64,000 nucleotides of DNA from Bradysia coprophila (taxonomy: Eukaryota > Arthropoda > Insecta > Diptera > Sciaridae). The translations under genes and the position numbers were made by a program. The notes under the pieces are model-generated. The model ran no database searches, was not told the origin of the DNA, and saw only the letters and a list, made by a program, of their open reading frames with translations. Location: the NCBI RefSeq assembly GCF_014529535.1, contig NW_023503409.1:8556390-8620389 (forward strand). Direction: 5' to 3'. Of this stretch, positions 24,795 to 37,557 are shown in pieces (within the stretch, counting starts at the first letter, position 1; each line of letters opens with the position of its first letter).

Positions 24795-26006
24795 GACCCG
24801 TACGAAGTACTGGGGTCTTATGCGTTTACGCATACGTCCGTAACACGTCGAATTGGACTCCCTGAGTAAGGGGAAACCTATATTGTGGTTGTCTAGAGAT
24901 GCCAAATCAGTGAAAAAAAAATGTCCGTCTGTCCGTCTGTCCGTCTGCACGATACCTTGAGTAAAACGCATCCGATTTTAAAAATTCTTTTTTTCCCGTT
25001 TGGTATGTCAAAAGACAGGCTAAGTTCGAAGATGAGTGATTTTGGATCGACCCTTCCTGAGCTGTGGCCCAATAAGTGCTTTACGGTTTTTCGAAGATAT
25101 CTCCGGACATTTAAACGATCCACTTGTAACTGATACGTCAAATAAAAGGTATTTACAATACCGATCGACAAAAAAAAAGTTTATGGAAATCGGATGACCG
25201 ACTCGTGAGTTAGACCCCTTGGTGTGAAACAGGCACAGTGCGGCAAGCAGTTTTTGCTTGTAGGTCGGCCACATTTCAACATATTTCGTCTGTTTTAGCT
25301 TTATTAGATAGGTATTGACCGTACCAATCAGGGAAAAAAAGTTTTTGAAATTATGTTCTCCGGAGCGTGAGCTAGGTCTCTTGGAGTGAGCTCTTATCTG
25401 GCTACTCGGCCGTACAGTGAACGTGGAGTATTTTGTCAATATCTCGAGTAAATTTTGACCGAATTTCATGAATTTTTTTTTGTTTGAAAGGTATTGAAAG
25501 GAATGTAAAGTGTCGATAAAATTTCCGGTCTCCTAACAAAATGGCTGCCGGTGGCCATATTGGATTTTAGTAAAATAGAAATATCTTGGGAAAAAAGATA
25601 CTTAGAGTGTTTCTGTTAACATGGAAATAATTTGTTATGTGTGTGGCGTGTTTCAGGCATTCCATATATGGACATCTATATATATATCTATATTCACCTA
25701 TATTGAGCTATATACAGGCATATAGAGCTATGTAATAGCATATTCATCTGTGAAATGTTTATTTATAGGAAAATATATGTAAATATAGCGGTATATAGCT
25801 GTTTAAATAGGAATTTATGAAAGTTGACTTCGTACGGGGCTGTCTATATTGCCTCCGGCAATTTATTTGTATATGATAACAAGGCAAAGAGTGGATAATG
25901 CAAGTGATTTTAAAGGGCGAATAGCTTTTCAGTAGAGAATGAAGTAAAAGAAATGAAGAGTTTCACATTAAAGGCTTTTGATACGAATAGGTGTTTCGTA
26001 CGGGTC
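24795..26006. repeat. 1.2-kb interspersed repeat bounded by inverted GACCCGTACGAA
   Basis: GACCCGTACGAA at 24795-24806 recurs inverted at 25995-26006, and a near-identical inner copy (ACTTCGTACGGGG) lies at 25827-25839. Inside are a GTCCGTCT tandem (about 24922-24946) and successive diverged units of about 160-180 bp starting near 25146, 25307 and 25487. Each unit contains GGTATT, a long A run and, in the first two, a (C)GTGAG..AG..C.CTTGG.GTGA block. An ATATA-rich stretch follows at 25655-25815. Open frames here follow the repeat structure and are not genes. The class is unknown. Confidence 0.6.
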
Positions 26007-29000
26007 GGCGTTAGCTATGTTTAACTTTATATTTTGGGTGTTTACTTGCCTTCGGCTCGGGTTTTCATCCACATACTCGGCAAAATAAAAACTTCTAAAC
26101 AAGGACCTAAAGTATTACGGATCTAATAACAGACCTAATGAAATACGCTGGCCGTTTTCATAAGTTTAAAATGACACATAAGTTTTTCGCTTAACGTCGC
26201 TTTTACGCAACAACGTGTAGACATCCTCTATATTGTTACAAAATTCAATTTTTTTTTAAAGAGAAAAAATTAAATTGAAAATAAATTCGCACAAACAAAG
26301 GAAATTCAATCAATAATTTCATTGCAAACGGACAGTACTTCAGTTAACTGACGTTTGAAGGATTTTTCGTTCGTTTAATTTTAATGTCCGTCGCTCGTAA
26401 GGACAAACTTATTATGGATGTGAAAATTGAATTATATTACAGAATTATATGACAATGTTGTCGTAAATGTTTGCATATTACATGGAAATGTTCGAGTCGA
26501 GAGTGTCATCCTTGGCACTAATAACAACCACATAAATCAAGGTTTTATTAAATTCCTTTCAAGACGGAATACTTATGGACGGATCTTTTTTATTCATTTT
26601 TTTCTTCGTCGTCTTTTCTTCTACATATAAGGTTACAACCCCCTTAAATAAAAATAAAAAAAATATGCGAGACTGATGCTACAGCATAAATTTTCATAAA
26701 GTGGTTCTTTTCATACTTGTGTGTACCCCCCGTGTATGTAGACTTTTTCATATTACTTGGAAGTTTATAATAATAATATCGTTCCTGAATAAGTGATAAA
26801 CAGGAAAATATTGATTCGAATACATTCATCTGTCAATTCATTGAATTTTTATTAAAACGCAAATGTTGCCTGCTAGTTTTCATTTAAATTAGTTTTTATT
26901 TATGTGAAGGATTGTTATACATGAAACACAAGGCCGTACATGTATATGTATACTCTACTCTACACACCTGTAGTTGAAATCATTTTCCCCGTTGTAATAA
27001 AACAAGAGGAAAAGCAATTAAGCTATGTGGTCTGGTATACAACTGAAGGTTGACATTTTTTTTTACGACAAAGGAAAAATGTTGGTCGGAATAATTACGA
27101 TAATGTTACATTTAGCTGGCTCTTAAGTAGTCATGGACGATTGCAAATAAATCTCTTTGAAAATTCATTTCACGAATTGCACATTTTCTTTCTATTAATT
27201 TTTCATTCCACCCATTGGGTTCTTTTTCTAGTACCCATGGTTACAAATTGATCAAGCCATAACACTACTTCACTTCGAGATACTCAGATCGAATACATTT
27301 CCAATAAAATTGAATAAAAAAACGAAATTCCAACATTCCAGCCAACCCCTTAAATTAGACAGACCCTGTGATAAAGATCGACTATGAACCAAACAATCTT
27401 CAAACAAACAATGACGTTGTTGAAAGCCTGGCAAGAAATTGAAAGGGAAAACGACCACATAATAATTAAATTTAATGGATCGATTTGGGTTTGATGTGAT
27501 ACCATCAACCTGTGGGTTCAATTTGATGTTTATTTGGTTAGTTTTTAAATTGTTATTGCTTTATCAAAATAGATAATCAGACCAGGTCGCACCTTCACAC
27601 TTGTTGTGTGCGTGTATAATGTGTGTGTGTATCCATGGGTGTATAGTTATATATATGTGAGACGCATAAAATGATATTTACCATAAAAGGAAACGTTATT
27701 TACATTGCAAACAACGAACTAAGTAAAAGTTTTGGTTCAATTTTCGTGTTCTACACTCCGCTTTTATTGCTTTATGAGTGCGACCCTCAAAATAAACCTT
27801 TACGTGGACACAACAGAAAAAAAAAAACTTTTTAATCGAACTTAGAATGGGAATTACAATTTTCGAGCAAACAACAACAGAAACAAAGTAAAGTTTTAAT
27901 GATTCCATTTCGAATTGAAAGCAAAATGCAAAATAATTACGAAAATTCCACGGCGAAAAAGGCTGAGTGACGTAAAATTTAATGGCATATCGTGGCTTAA
28001 TTAAATAAAACTTGAAACACTTTTCCACCATAAAGTATAAACTGGAAATGTGAAAAACAAAGTTGCTTGAAATGATAAACCGCACAACAAAATTTCTGTT
28101 ATTTGTTTTTTGTTATATTTATCATTTCAAATCCGATTTTAATGAACAGAATTAAATGTAACGAAATATCGAGCATACAATGTGGGTATTAAAATTGGAT
28201 TCAATGTCACTACCGATTTACGTCTAGATTACTGAAGAGAGATTTCGTCGCTTATTTTGCATTATTTTACGTCACATTCGGTTACATTGATTTGGAAAAA
28301 CCATTCAAAAAAATTCCCATTATAATGGTCTCCGTTCGAATGGCTCGAATTAATGGGTGAAAATGGTACACCAAAAACTAATTTCCGTCAAAGGATGGAA
28401 CGGTGTAACAAAAGCGGAACACTTTCATCTCGATTTTCATAAAGATCGATATTGAATTTCATGAGAGCTACCCAATCAAATATTTACTGGCCATTTCAAA
28501 TATTCAATGGAAACTGAATCGATTGCACACAGCCAGCCACCAGAAGAATTTTCGTCGTGGTTTATACAAATATTAATAGAACTTAAAATCGGATTCGAGA
28601 TTCGATTAAATAACCATTTAGAGAACGTTCGTTACAGCTATATGATATAACTCCTTGCTCTCTCTCCCGTACGTGTGTATCTATATGATTTTCATATAAA
28701 ACTAGCAAGCAAAAAGAAAAAAATGTTGAGATTTAAGTTAAAATTAAACCATATCTCGTTTGAGTTTGTTAAATTTTATAGAATCTAAAAATATCTCATA
28801 TTTTATGTATACAAAAAGACAATCTTCACATGTATCCATTATCTGTGTATCACTGATATATTTTCGGAGGAGAGCTTAAAATAAACCATTTTGTACTTCG
28901 GTTCGAAATCGAATGCATGTAACTTTTCGACGTTCTAACCGGTGTGCTTATACGTATGGGTATGAGTGTGTGGCTCAGAGCACCAAATCGCTGTTTTCTG

Positions 29001-29472
29001 AGAAATGTGAGTTTTCGCATCTTTGTCTACATTTAGAAGCGGAATGACATCAGTGATGTTTAAATAAAGAGATTTGTCTCAGTGTACATTTGACCATAGG
29101 CTTTATGTAAATGTAAATTTGGCCAACACATAAAACAATATTTTTTGTCGTAAAACTACTAGCAGTGGTAGTCTACCACTTCTACCACTAAGAAAACGAT
29201 CCATCTAAACGAATAAGAACCATGTAAGCAAAGAACGACATACTGGTAGATTACATAACTATGGGAAGCCGAGGTTTAAAAGGCACATCCCAGAGTAAAA
29301 TGGAAAGTTTTTCTGCTTGTTTAGAGACTTCAACAGCCTCTTATGGTCAATAACAGTACAGTAACGTCCAAACCACGCCTGAAAGTCTACAAATGTTCTA
29401 GAAGGAAATTCAGACGCCTACACGTAGACTAGACGTAACTTTAGGACTTTAGGAATTCCATGAGTAATTTTC

Positions 29473-29541
29473 TGATATGGGAATCGAACTCAGATTACTT
29501 TGGTGGATGGCTAGTACGTAACCAATGAGCCATCGCGTCCT
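29473..29541 (-). mobile_element. tRNA-derived SINE head (pol III A and B boxes)
   Basis: Read on the minus strand, the sequence has a tRNA-like A box TGGCTCATTGG (plus 29522-29532) and a B box GTTCGATTCC (plus 29480-29489). They are about 32 bases apart, normal tRNA spacing. The acceptor ends do not pair and the T-stem is imperfect, so it is not a functional tRNA gene. A body extending toward about 29250 is likely, but its 3' end and duplication were not resolved. Confidence 0.6.
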
Positions 29542-32500
29542 TCATTTTATCAAAGTTCATTTTATCGAACCAGAGATGCCTTAAATATTGTCAAATATGC
29601 ACTGTGTTTGTATTTGCCGAATTTACAATTGCGTCAGCAATTCAGCTAACAATGAAGACAACCACAGTATTTCTCGTCTTGCTTCAATACATTATACGAA
29701 CTACAGAACACTAAGAAAGGCACCGGCTCAATTAAACGGCTAAATAAATTACGATATGCGGCCCCATTTCTAAATTACATTCTTGTGCTACAGTTCCACG
29801 AAATTTCCACATTAAATGACTGAGGGTTAATGTAAATAACGTTCAGTCTTTTATGAAAAAGTAAACTTCAGTAATTTAATCAAATACTTCTATACAAAGA
29901 GCACGGGTCTGAGTGCTGTGTACCAGCAAGATAAATCAACTGTCGGTGATGTTGTAATAATATTGTAAACGTTCATTGTTCCATCATTCGAAGTGATCAC
30001 TTTTCGAATAGAAGGATTTTATATCAATTTTGTCTTCAAAATTAAATCTCAGGAATCCATTTCCTAACTAACCGTAGAACGGAAATATTTAACTTTCCAA
30101 CTGACAAGTGTGTACCCATCTATGAGTTGAAAATGTCGACGAAGAAAATTCAATTATTTGCCAGTAAGACTGGGGAAAAATGATTCATAAAATGGAATAG
30201 GTCGCTTCCGACTCCCTATAAAAATAATGTTCTTTTCATCCGAAGTGTTATTACATAATATTTGATAGAGACGTTGTTACAGCTACGAAAATATATATGG
30301 AGAAACATGAAATAGATTGACCTAAGGACACAAACTTGTTTTTGTTTAAAAAAAAAAAACAACAAACGCGCTGTGTGTACATTGTAGGTGGTTGACGATT
30401 CGTATGAAACTAGTTATTATGTATTGTGTGGGCGCTCAACGTAAATCATTCAATTTTATCTTGAATTCCTATAAGAGTTTCAGTCGTACAAAGACTGAGG
30501 AATTCGATCAGAAATTGATGTAATAATTGTTTGCGAAAACAGAACGGAACCAAATGCTAAATTGAACAGAAAAATTATATAGAGCAAACATTCCCACCCA
30601 ACGATTGGAAAATAATGAAGTAAAAGAAGAAAAAAACAACCTGACAAAGCGGAAAACGATTATCGATTTTTAAAATCAACGAACATTTTTGGGGAATTTT
30701 TTTTTTAAATATTTTTCTACTTGGTAATATCGTTCCATCTCCTTCCGGCTAGAACACAAAATTTACAACGCACCTCACATACAAAATATTCCAAAAAAAA
30801 GACAACACAAATTTTAACCCCGAAATTATTGTATCATGTGATGTGGATGGAAATGATGCACAGGCGCAATAAATCTGATCCAATTAATACGACATTTATT
30901 TTATCACCGTGTTGATATAAATATCTTCTTTCACTAAGCGTTCTTGTCAATCGCCCATGTACATAATTTATCATCGTCATATAATATCAATAGAATTGTG
31001 TGAGTGTGTTGTGTATACATACCGAAAAGAAAAACTCTTATAATGGAAGTATCACAACGACCAATAATCATAATAATAAGTATGGCAAAGAGATGATGTT
31101 TTGGTTGGTGAAAAACACTTCAGAAAAGAATGGAAACTGAAAGGAAGAAAGAAAAGAAAAAAAAAACTGAAAGAAAACCGAACAAAAAATCATGACTATT
31201 TCCGGTTTGATTTTGATTCTGTTAACAATAACAGAAAAAGAAAATATTGCGAGAGAAGAAAGAACTGTGTCAAGTCGATTTTCTATCAATAATGGACTAC
31301 CATAACTCTAATGGACAACAATATTCCCTTATCTTCTTCTGCTTTTCTTTTATGTTATTTAGTTATAATGATTGCGAGCGAGTGTATAGAGTTTGGTTTC
31401 TTTGATCCCTTTATATACGATTTTATAAAAGAAAATTGAAAATTAGGCTGTACCGGCGTGAACGGTAATACGATAACATTAATTCATTGGGTATTTCGTG
31501 TTATGTAAGGCATTCAGGCCTACAGCCATCAGAATATGCTTTCATATTGATTTATATTTCAGCTGTTTGAGCTCTGTAACTAGCATATGGTGGTGTAGGA
31601 CAAGAGTTGTGGTAATGGTTGAGAAAGATTGATGAAGAAAGGAAACAATTTTATTGTCGTCCCCATGCGAAAGTCGACCATTACCCAAGTAAAAATACCA
31701 ACAAAGTCGACCATTACTGATCATTGTTGAATTGCGGTCTATTCTCAAATTACTTTTCAACTTCATCCAGCTAATCTAAAAAATGAACATTTTTTGGGGT
31801 TAGCTGGGTGAAAAGGACAACTTATTTGACATCTCAAATGACATTGACATCTCATATCAATTTGCTCCCCTGGAAAAATGGTCCACTCCATGAGGAATAT
31901 TTTCGGTTCATTTTACGTAAATCAACTGTCGCATTGGACAGGCAATCAATCAGAATACATTGGATACTAAGTAATTCATTAACTCTGAAACAATTTTGTG
32001 ATACACGCATGCTCACTCGTGTTTGTTGAGCACCTTGTTTGATGTCTTTTCGACAAGTGTTGAATTTGTGAATCCGAGCCGAGGGCGAGCATGTTGCTCA
32101 AAAACTTTTGCCTTTTGTAACGAATTACTTTCGCAGCATCCAGGGAATCTACTATTTCACTGCTTCGATTTCAGATGGACTTTTCATAGAAATTCAGCAC
32201 ACGATTCTTGGGATGGAGAAGAAATGAAGGGCGTGCATTGCGAGTGATGGTAGACTGTACATTCTCGTACAAAAAAATATGACAGAAACATGACGTTATT
32301 TCGTGTACAACCCCATGAAGGCAAATACAATCAATGTGTAAACATACTCATTCAAACGTTCAACCATAATCCAGATCCTAAACACACATTTCGTACATTT
32401 CATTTGATGGTAAAAATTTTCACGAAATGTTGTTTGAGAGTTTCAGTTTTGTATTCAATTAGACGGAAGATATCCACCATCAGTTCACCGACCATTTTAA

Positions 32501-35333
32501 CCAATTAAACGGTCAACCCAAAAAATTGAAACATCAAAGTGGCAAATGCTTAAAAGTTTAAGTGCAAGAGAAATGTTGTTAGCATGCCCATTGCCCAACC
32601 ATTCATTATTCTTAGTCAAAATATACAACCGAATCACAACGTTCTTTCAGATGATTCATCATAATGTTTGAGTGTGTCTGTTCTCTGTGAAGCTACTGAA
32701 TTTTTCATTAGTTTTGTAAATTCATATTTTCGCTCAGAAATTTGGCAAAAATTTTATTCCGAAAAAATTTACCGAATTCTCGTTTTATTGAAATTAAATT
32801 TACAAAATTGCTAAGCAATAGCGTCGTATGTACATGTTAATCTACCGTAAGAATTCATTTACATTTAATTGCACGCACTGCGCATTAATTATTTTAGCAT
32901 TGTCGAGTGTGTTCTCTCTCCGCTTGAAATGTACGGCGAATAACTTAAGTGAAACGCATCAATATACAATTGAAAGAACCTTTCCGCGTATCCTATTAAA
33001 TGAAGACGATTATTTCATTTCGAAAATATTTTCTAAGGAATTCATTCACCATGTGTTGATTGACAATTTTTATAATACAGAAATGAGAAGCACAGAAAAA
33101 AAATTTCGCGCTTTTTCAAACACAACTGAATAAATAAGAAAAAAAAAAACGGAAAATGTTAACCGATAAACACATGTATACACACGGTATAGTATCGTGT
33201 TTTATATATAGATAATGCGCGTAAGTCTCAAAGATACACGATTCTATGCAAAATAAAAAAAAATTGCTGTACATTACGTAATAGCATGGCAAAGAAATTG
33301 AGAGGAGCATGTTATATTATGGTAATTGATGGCGCGATGATGATAATATTGTAAAGCATAAGCATATACGATTCAATTCAGAAGCAATTTTATTGTGACC
33401 CCGACTGGTGTGTAGTGTACATTTTAAATTGTTCTGTACACACACACACTATACACACGTCCACACACATTATCCATTTTAATAATAACATACGATTTGA
33501 GCATTGATTGTTACTTTTAGTGGCAGTGAGTGAAAAACTCCGACTAAAACTGTCATGTCGTTTGAACGAAACACAAATTGTCGTACGCATATCTATGTTT
33601 AAAAATTGTTTCGAATTATCTTCGCCACTTAAAACGACCGAGACTCGGCTATTATGTGTGCGTATACACAAACGAAGTTGATTTATCTAATCGGCAATTT
33701 GTAATGAATTATGTTTATGTGAATGGAGAAAGTGTTAAGCGGTCGTATTCAATGTGAACATTTAACAGATTACCCTTAGCTTCGAAGATTTTCTAATATA
33801 TAGGTGCTGAGCCGTTCGCCGAACACCCACCTACGTAAACTATACATTGATTTGTGTCAGGTGCAATTATCTGCGTCGAAATGAATAAAAACTTTATGGA
33901 ACGACCGATAAATCTCGTCGAGCCAATATATTATTCTCCTCATTGCGATGAAGTGGTCTAATGAGAAAAGGTAATGTTATTGCGTGTGTCGCGCGTTTGT
34001 AAATAAGTAAAAGAAAAAATGTTTACTACAAACACAGAAACCTGCTCTAATTAATACCGCCGAAGCTATACGTTTCCCACTCATTCACAAGTGAGCAAAT
34101 AGACATTTCCATGTCACATGACCAAATGGTGTGTATCATTACCTCCTTTTGTAAATTCATTTGTTTGTATGTTTTTCCAATGCTTATTCAATTTACGAAG
34201 TTTGTAATGTAAATTTGTCGGAATGTCTGATGTCTACCAAAATGCTGAATTTTAACGAATGCCCTGATGTTTCTGATGTTTCTGAACGCATTTTTATCGC
34301 GAGTGTATCCGAACGATTAACCGGTTCAATCAAAAATTATTATCGAAATGTATTGACAGGCAGTGCAATCTTTATAGAGCAATAAACGTCAGATGATTAT
34401 GTTCTGTTACCCTGTCAAAAATCAATAAACTGTTGGAAAACTGTCCAATTCTAAACCAACGACACAAGTGACATGCTTACTGCTCACGTTATTCTGTCGT
34501 GGACTTGCTTCACGTCAGTGACTGTGAACGTTTGAAGTTGAGCAAACCAGTCTGCAACCAGACTAAAAGAAAATTAAAACGAAAAGCCGCAAGACTATTC
34601 AGAGCAATTTGGGACGATGACTAACGTTAAATCGTCTAAGTCATTTTATTAGTGACAAAACACGCCAGTTCACATCCACTGAATTAATCAATCATGACGG
34701 GCGGACAGTATACAATTTATAAGATTTGTCTGCATTCGCAAATATATTTGTTAAGATTTCTGACGCAACCGGATGAAAGAAGAAGAAAAAATTGAAAGTG
34801 TGACTGAGAATTCATTCATAAACGGCGATTAGGAATATGACATTCGGTTTGACTAGTCGGGGTAGGTTGATTTCAAATGGAACCGGTAGATCTATATCGC
34901 AATTTAAGTTAATAAAAATAACAAAAACTGCAGCAGTTTCGTTCTTTTTTTTTAAATCTCAGTCCATCGATTAAACCGACAGAAAATGCAGCAACATCAA
35001 TTTTGAATTTGAAGGTCTTTGAAACCGGTGTCCGATTAATTTTTTTTTACAATCTGCCAATAGGTGCCGATATTATAAGACCAAGAAAGAAAAAAAAAAT
35101 CGTCCTATCCGAGCTCGCACATAGACGAAATATATAGTCGAAAATTTTGTAAAATGGCCGACAATGAATTTCTTGTGGAACTCAATGGCACACCTTCAAT
35201 CCTGAATGCGTCACACCGCAACATTTTTTTTCAAATTGATTTTACACAGTACATGCACGTTAATGTTCGTTGACAATTGGTGAAAATGATACAGCGATAG
35301 TTAACAAATGGAATTTTAATGGTACTTACTCAC

Positions 35334-35420
35334 GGAAAGGATTAAACGAAAGGATTTAAGCACAAAATAATGGCACGAAATTACTACACACTATTTTTTC
35401 CACAAAACTTCAAACTGCAA
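35334..35420 (-). promoter_or_regulatory. Candidate non-coding first exon/promoter region for 14-3-3 zeta
   Basis: The minus strand has an excellent splice donor, TTTCC/GTGAGTAAG, with the exon ending at 35334. About 85 bases upstream is a GCAGTTTG motif that could serve either as an initiator-like start or as an acceptor. A second donor, AATCG/GTAAGT, ends at 35686. These are candidate leader exons joining 14832. There is no transcript evidence, and other sites in the 20-kb gap cannot be excluded. Confidence 0.3.
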
Positions 35421-36422
35421 TTCGAATGAATTTTCAATGAATGAATGTTGAATGTACTAGATGCCAGATGAATTTCAATGAACTCATTTTGTGCAAAAAG
35501 AAAATTAAAATTTTTGTTCTGTGTTATCTTAGAACATAAATTAAATGCCAATATATAGATTCGTCAATGAAATTAGACAATGCCGAATTGTATTATTCTG
35601 ATGGATCGTAGGGCAAACGGTAAATTTTGGAAAAAATATTCAGCAAAAAATTTGCCGAAATTTGGTCGATTTTAAGCCAACTTACCGATTCGTTTCGATT
35701 GATTTATTTGTCTGTTCGGCCAATTCCTTCTTTTCATCCAAGTGCTTGCGTTTTATAAACAAAATTTCAGTTTTTTTATTTAAAATTGAGATAAAACTTC
35801 AGAGATAAACTTAAAATCTATGCAAAATTTATTCCACTGGCATGAAGTTACGAATCAATGTTGCCAACTAATTGCGTTTGTCAAGTTCGATTTTGGAGTA
35901 GATTGTGCAGAGTCGTACTGGGAATATCAATATTTTTTTGCATAACTTTCTAATTAGAAATTAAATTAGAGTATAACGTAATGTCGACAACAATAGAAAA
36001 TAGAATGTGGTAATCAGTTGTCAGTTGATTTGTCTTATCCTTTATCGTAAATATCTAAAAAATCACTAATACTCACCAAAAATAACTTGAAAAGCTTGAC
36101 CTGCTTTCGAAGTATTGACAGTTGTATCGAGATCGCACCCTTTTGTCTTATTTCATTTAAGCAACTCAGCGTCTTACGTTGAGGCTAATACATCACGTTC
36201 ATGACCTTGTAAACGTCAAACACGATCTCAGCTGTCAGACATGTTGAATGAGTTGAAATAGCGATTTGCACGCAGTCGACGTCAATCGATTGAGGTTAAT
36301 GACAACTTAACAAAAACTTAAATTGACGAGTACCGTCGATAGTACGGTACAATGTACGTGATAAATAAAGTACTTTGCACAAGATGTTATAAATAACTAT
36401 TTACAAATCGAATTTAAATTTA

Positions 36423-36555
36423 GATTGTAGATTTGATATTCATCTAATTCTGGCGAAAGGGCCAGAAGGATTGTAGATTTGATATTCATCTAATTCTGGC
36501 GAAAGGGCCAAAACGATTGTAGATTTGATATTCATCTAATTCTGGCGAAAGGGCA
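36423..36555. repeat. Minisatellite, 46-bp unit, three copies
   Basis: The unit starting GATTGTAGATTTGATATTCA repeats at 36423, 36469 and 36515. The first two are full 46-mers differing by a few bases at the end, and the third is cut after about 40 bases. The near identity implies recent tandem duplication. Confidence 0.9.
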
Positions 36556-36610
36556 GTAAACTGCGAAATTTGACATAATTTATCACGTAGGGGATAATGC
36601 TCGAGCAGGC

Positions 36611-36739
36611 ACTTTAGGCACACCGGAAAGTGCTAAGGGAGTCGAGGAAATAAATTTCTAAAAATCAAAAGTCAAATTTTTAGAAATTTATTTGGAGGTA
36701 TTCCTTGACTCCCTTAGCACTTTCCGGTGTGCCTAAAGT
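36611..36739. repeat. Foldback element, about 55-bp arms
   Basis: ACTTTAGGCACACCGGAAAG at 36611 is mirrored at the right end (complement ending 36739). The arms match through TGCTAAGGGAGTC and AAATAAATTTCTAAAAAT, with one bulge of about 9 bases (GGAGGTATT) on the right. The loop is about 10 bases. It lies directly after the 46-bp minisatellite. Confidence 0.85.
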
Positions 36740-37225
36740 TGAGAAGTCGCAATAACCGGCAACGTGTTCAGTATCGGATTCGTTAATCGGTAACAATAGA
36801 ATAGTTACAATAGAATCGTTCCAGTTGATTATATGTGATTTTGCATACAATTTCAATTTTTCTGAAACTGTAATTAAAAATATTTTCTATAAAGTTCATA
36901 GGAAAATCTTTTTGAAATAAGTTTCCTTGCCGTTTAATAAGTGTTTAATGAGTCTCATTTAATAAAATTCGTATTTAATACACTGAATGCGATTGCAACA
37001 TGAAAAATGCTATAGTTTTCTACCGAATTTCAGTAGAACTATAACCATACTTTTGTTATTTGCAGAGTTTGAAGCAACCAAAAAAATTCTCTAAATGGTA
37101 ACTATCTGAAAACCAATGGCCCATTTTTCTGTACATTTTTTTAAAATTTAGTTTGGTTGTTGTATATGACATTACCTCCCCACTATATCTACTTGGTCTT
37201 AACCTGCTGTTATCACTACCTTAAA

Positions 37226-37328
37226 ATAGAGTGTTATGATCGGAGCGAGACGACCGAATACCAGTTAATTAAACTTGCCTTGGAGTACTTGTCAAAGTAT
37301 TTCTTTCTCTTTCCTCATAACACTCTAT
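37226..37328. repeat. 14-bp inverted repeat upstream of MRT4
   Basis: ATAGAGTGTTATGA at 37226-37239 is mirrored exactly at 37315-37328, about 75 bases apart and some 230 bases before the MRT4 start codon. It may be the ends of a tiny MITE or a regulatory palindrome. Nothing else decides between these. Confidence 0.4.
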
Positions 37329-37557
37329 AGCTAAATACTATCTGCGCAGATTATTTTTCACTTGATGAATCGATCTTGTACAATTTTTAACATTAGCTCT
37401 AGCAACACTGATGAACATTGAATCTACTACGAAAAATATTGTATTTCTGTCATTGTCAATCCACACGTGCGTGAAAACCACGAGCATTTTAGAAGTTTCT
37501 TTGCTAATTTTGGACACTTTTCACATTTTTAACCGATTTAATTGATTTGAATTCGTG

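Larger units (their letters stand above)
14833..35333 (-). other. About 20 kb without recognisable coding exons; probable first intron of 14-3-3 zeta
   Basis: No conserved protein motif could be found on either strand. The stretch contains the repeats listed separately at 24.4-26.0 kb and the SINE remnant at 29.5 kb, GT and CA microsatellites (near 27600 and 33440), and many chance open frames of 60-130 codons typical of AT-rich DNA. The spliced 14-3-3 zeta leader and a good minus-strand donor at 35333 make a single long 5' intron the simplest reading. That is inference. Confidence 0.4.

Noticed and set aside
24922..24946. Short direct repeats considered as a CRISPR array
   Set aside because: Simple 8-bp tandem without spacers in an insect genome; part of the 24795-26006 repeat.
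29473..29541. Functional tRNA gene
   Set aside because: Boxes are present, but acceptor and T stems do not pair properly.
32828..33133. 101-codon plus-strand frame with a hydrophobic N-terminal stretch
   Set aside because: The hydrophobic stretch is not placed like a clean signal peptide, there are no cysteine or repeat patterns, and no splice partners.
35154..35273. 39-codon frame starting ATGGCCGACAATGAATTTCT
   Set aside because: ATGGCCGAC-like strings also occur in dispersed repeats (compare ATGGCTGCCGG near 25541); too short to support a gene.
35686..35760. Minus-strand segment KHLDEKKELAEQTNKSIETN ending at a donor whose phase would join 14-3-3 zeta exon 2
   Set aside because: No ATG in the frame before a stop, so it cannot be an alternative coding start; kept only as a possible non-coding leader.
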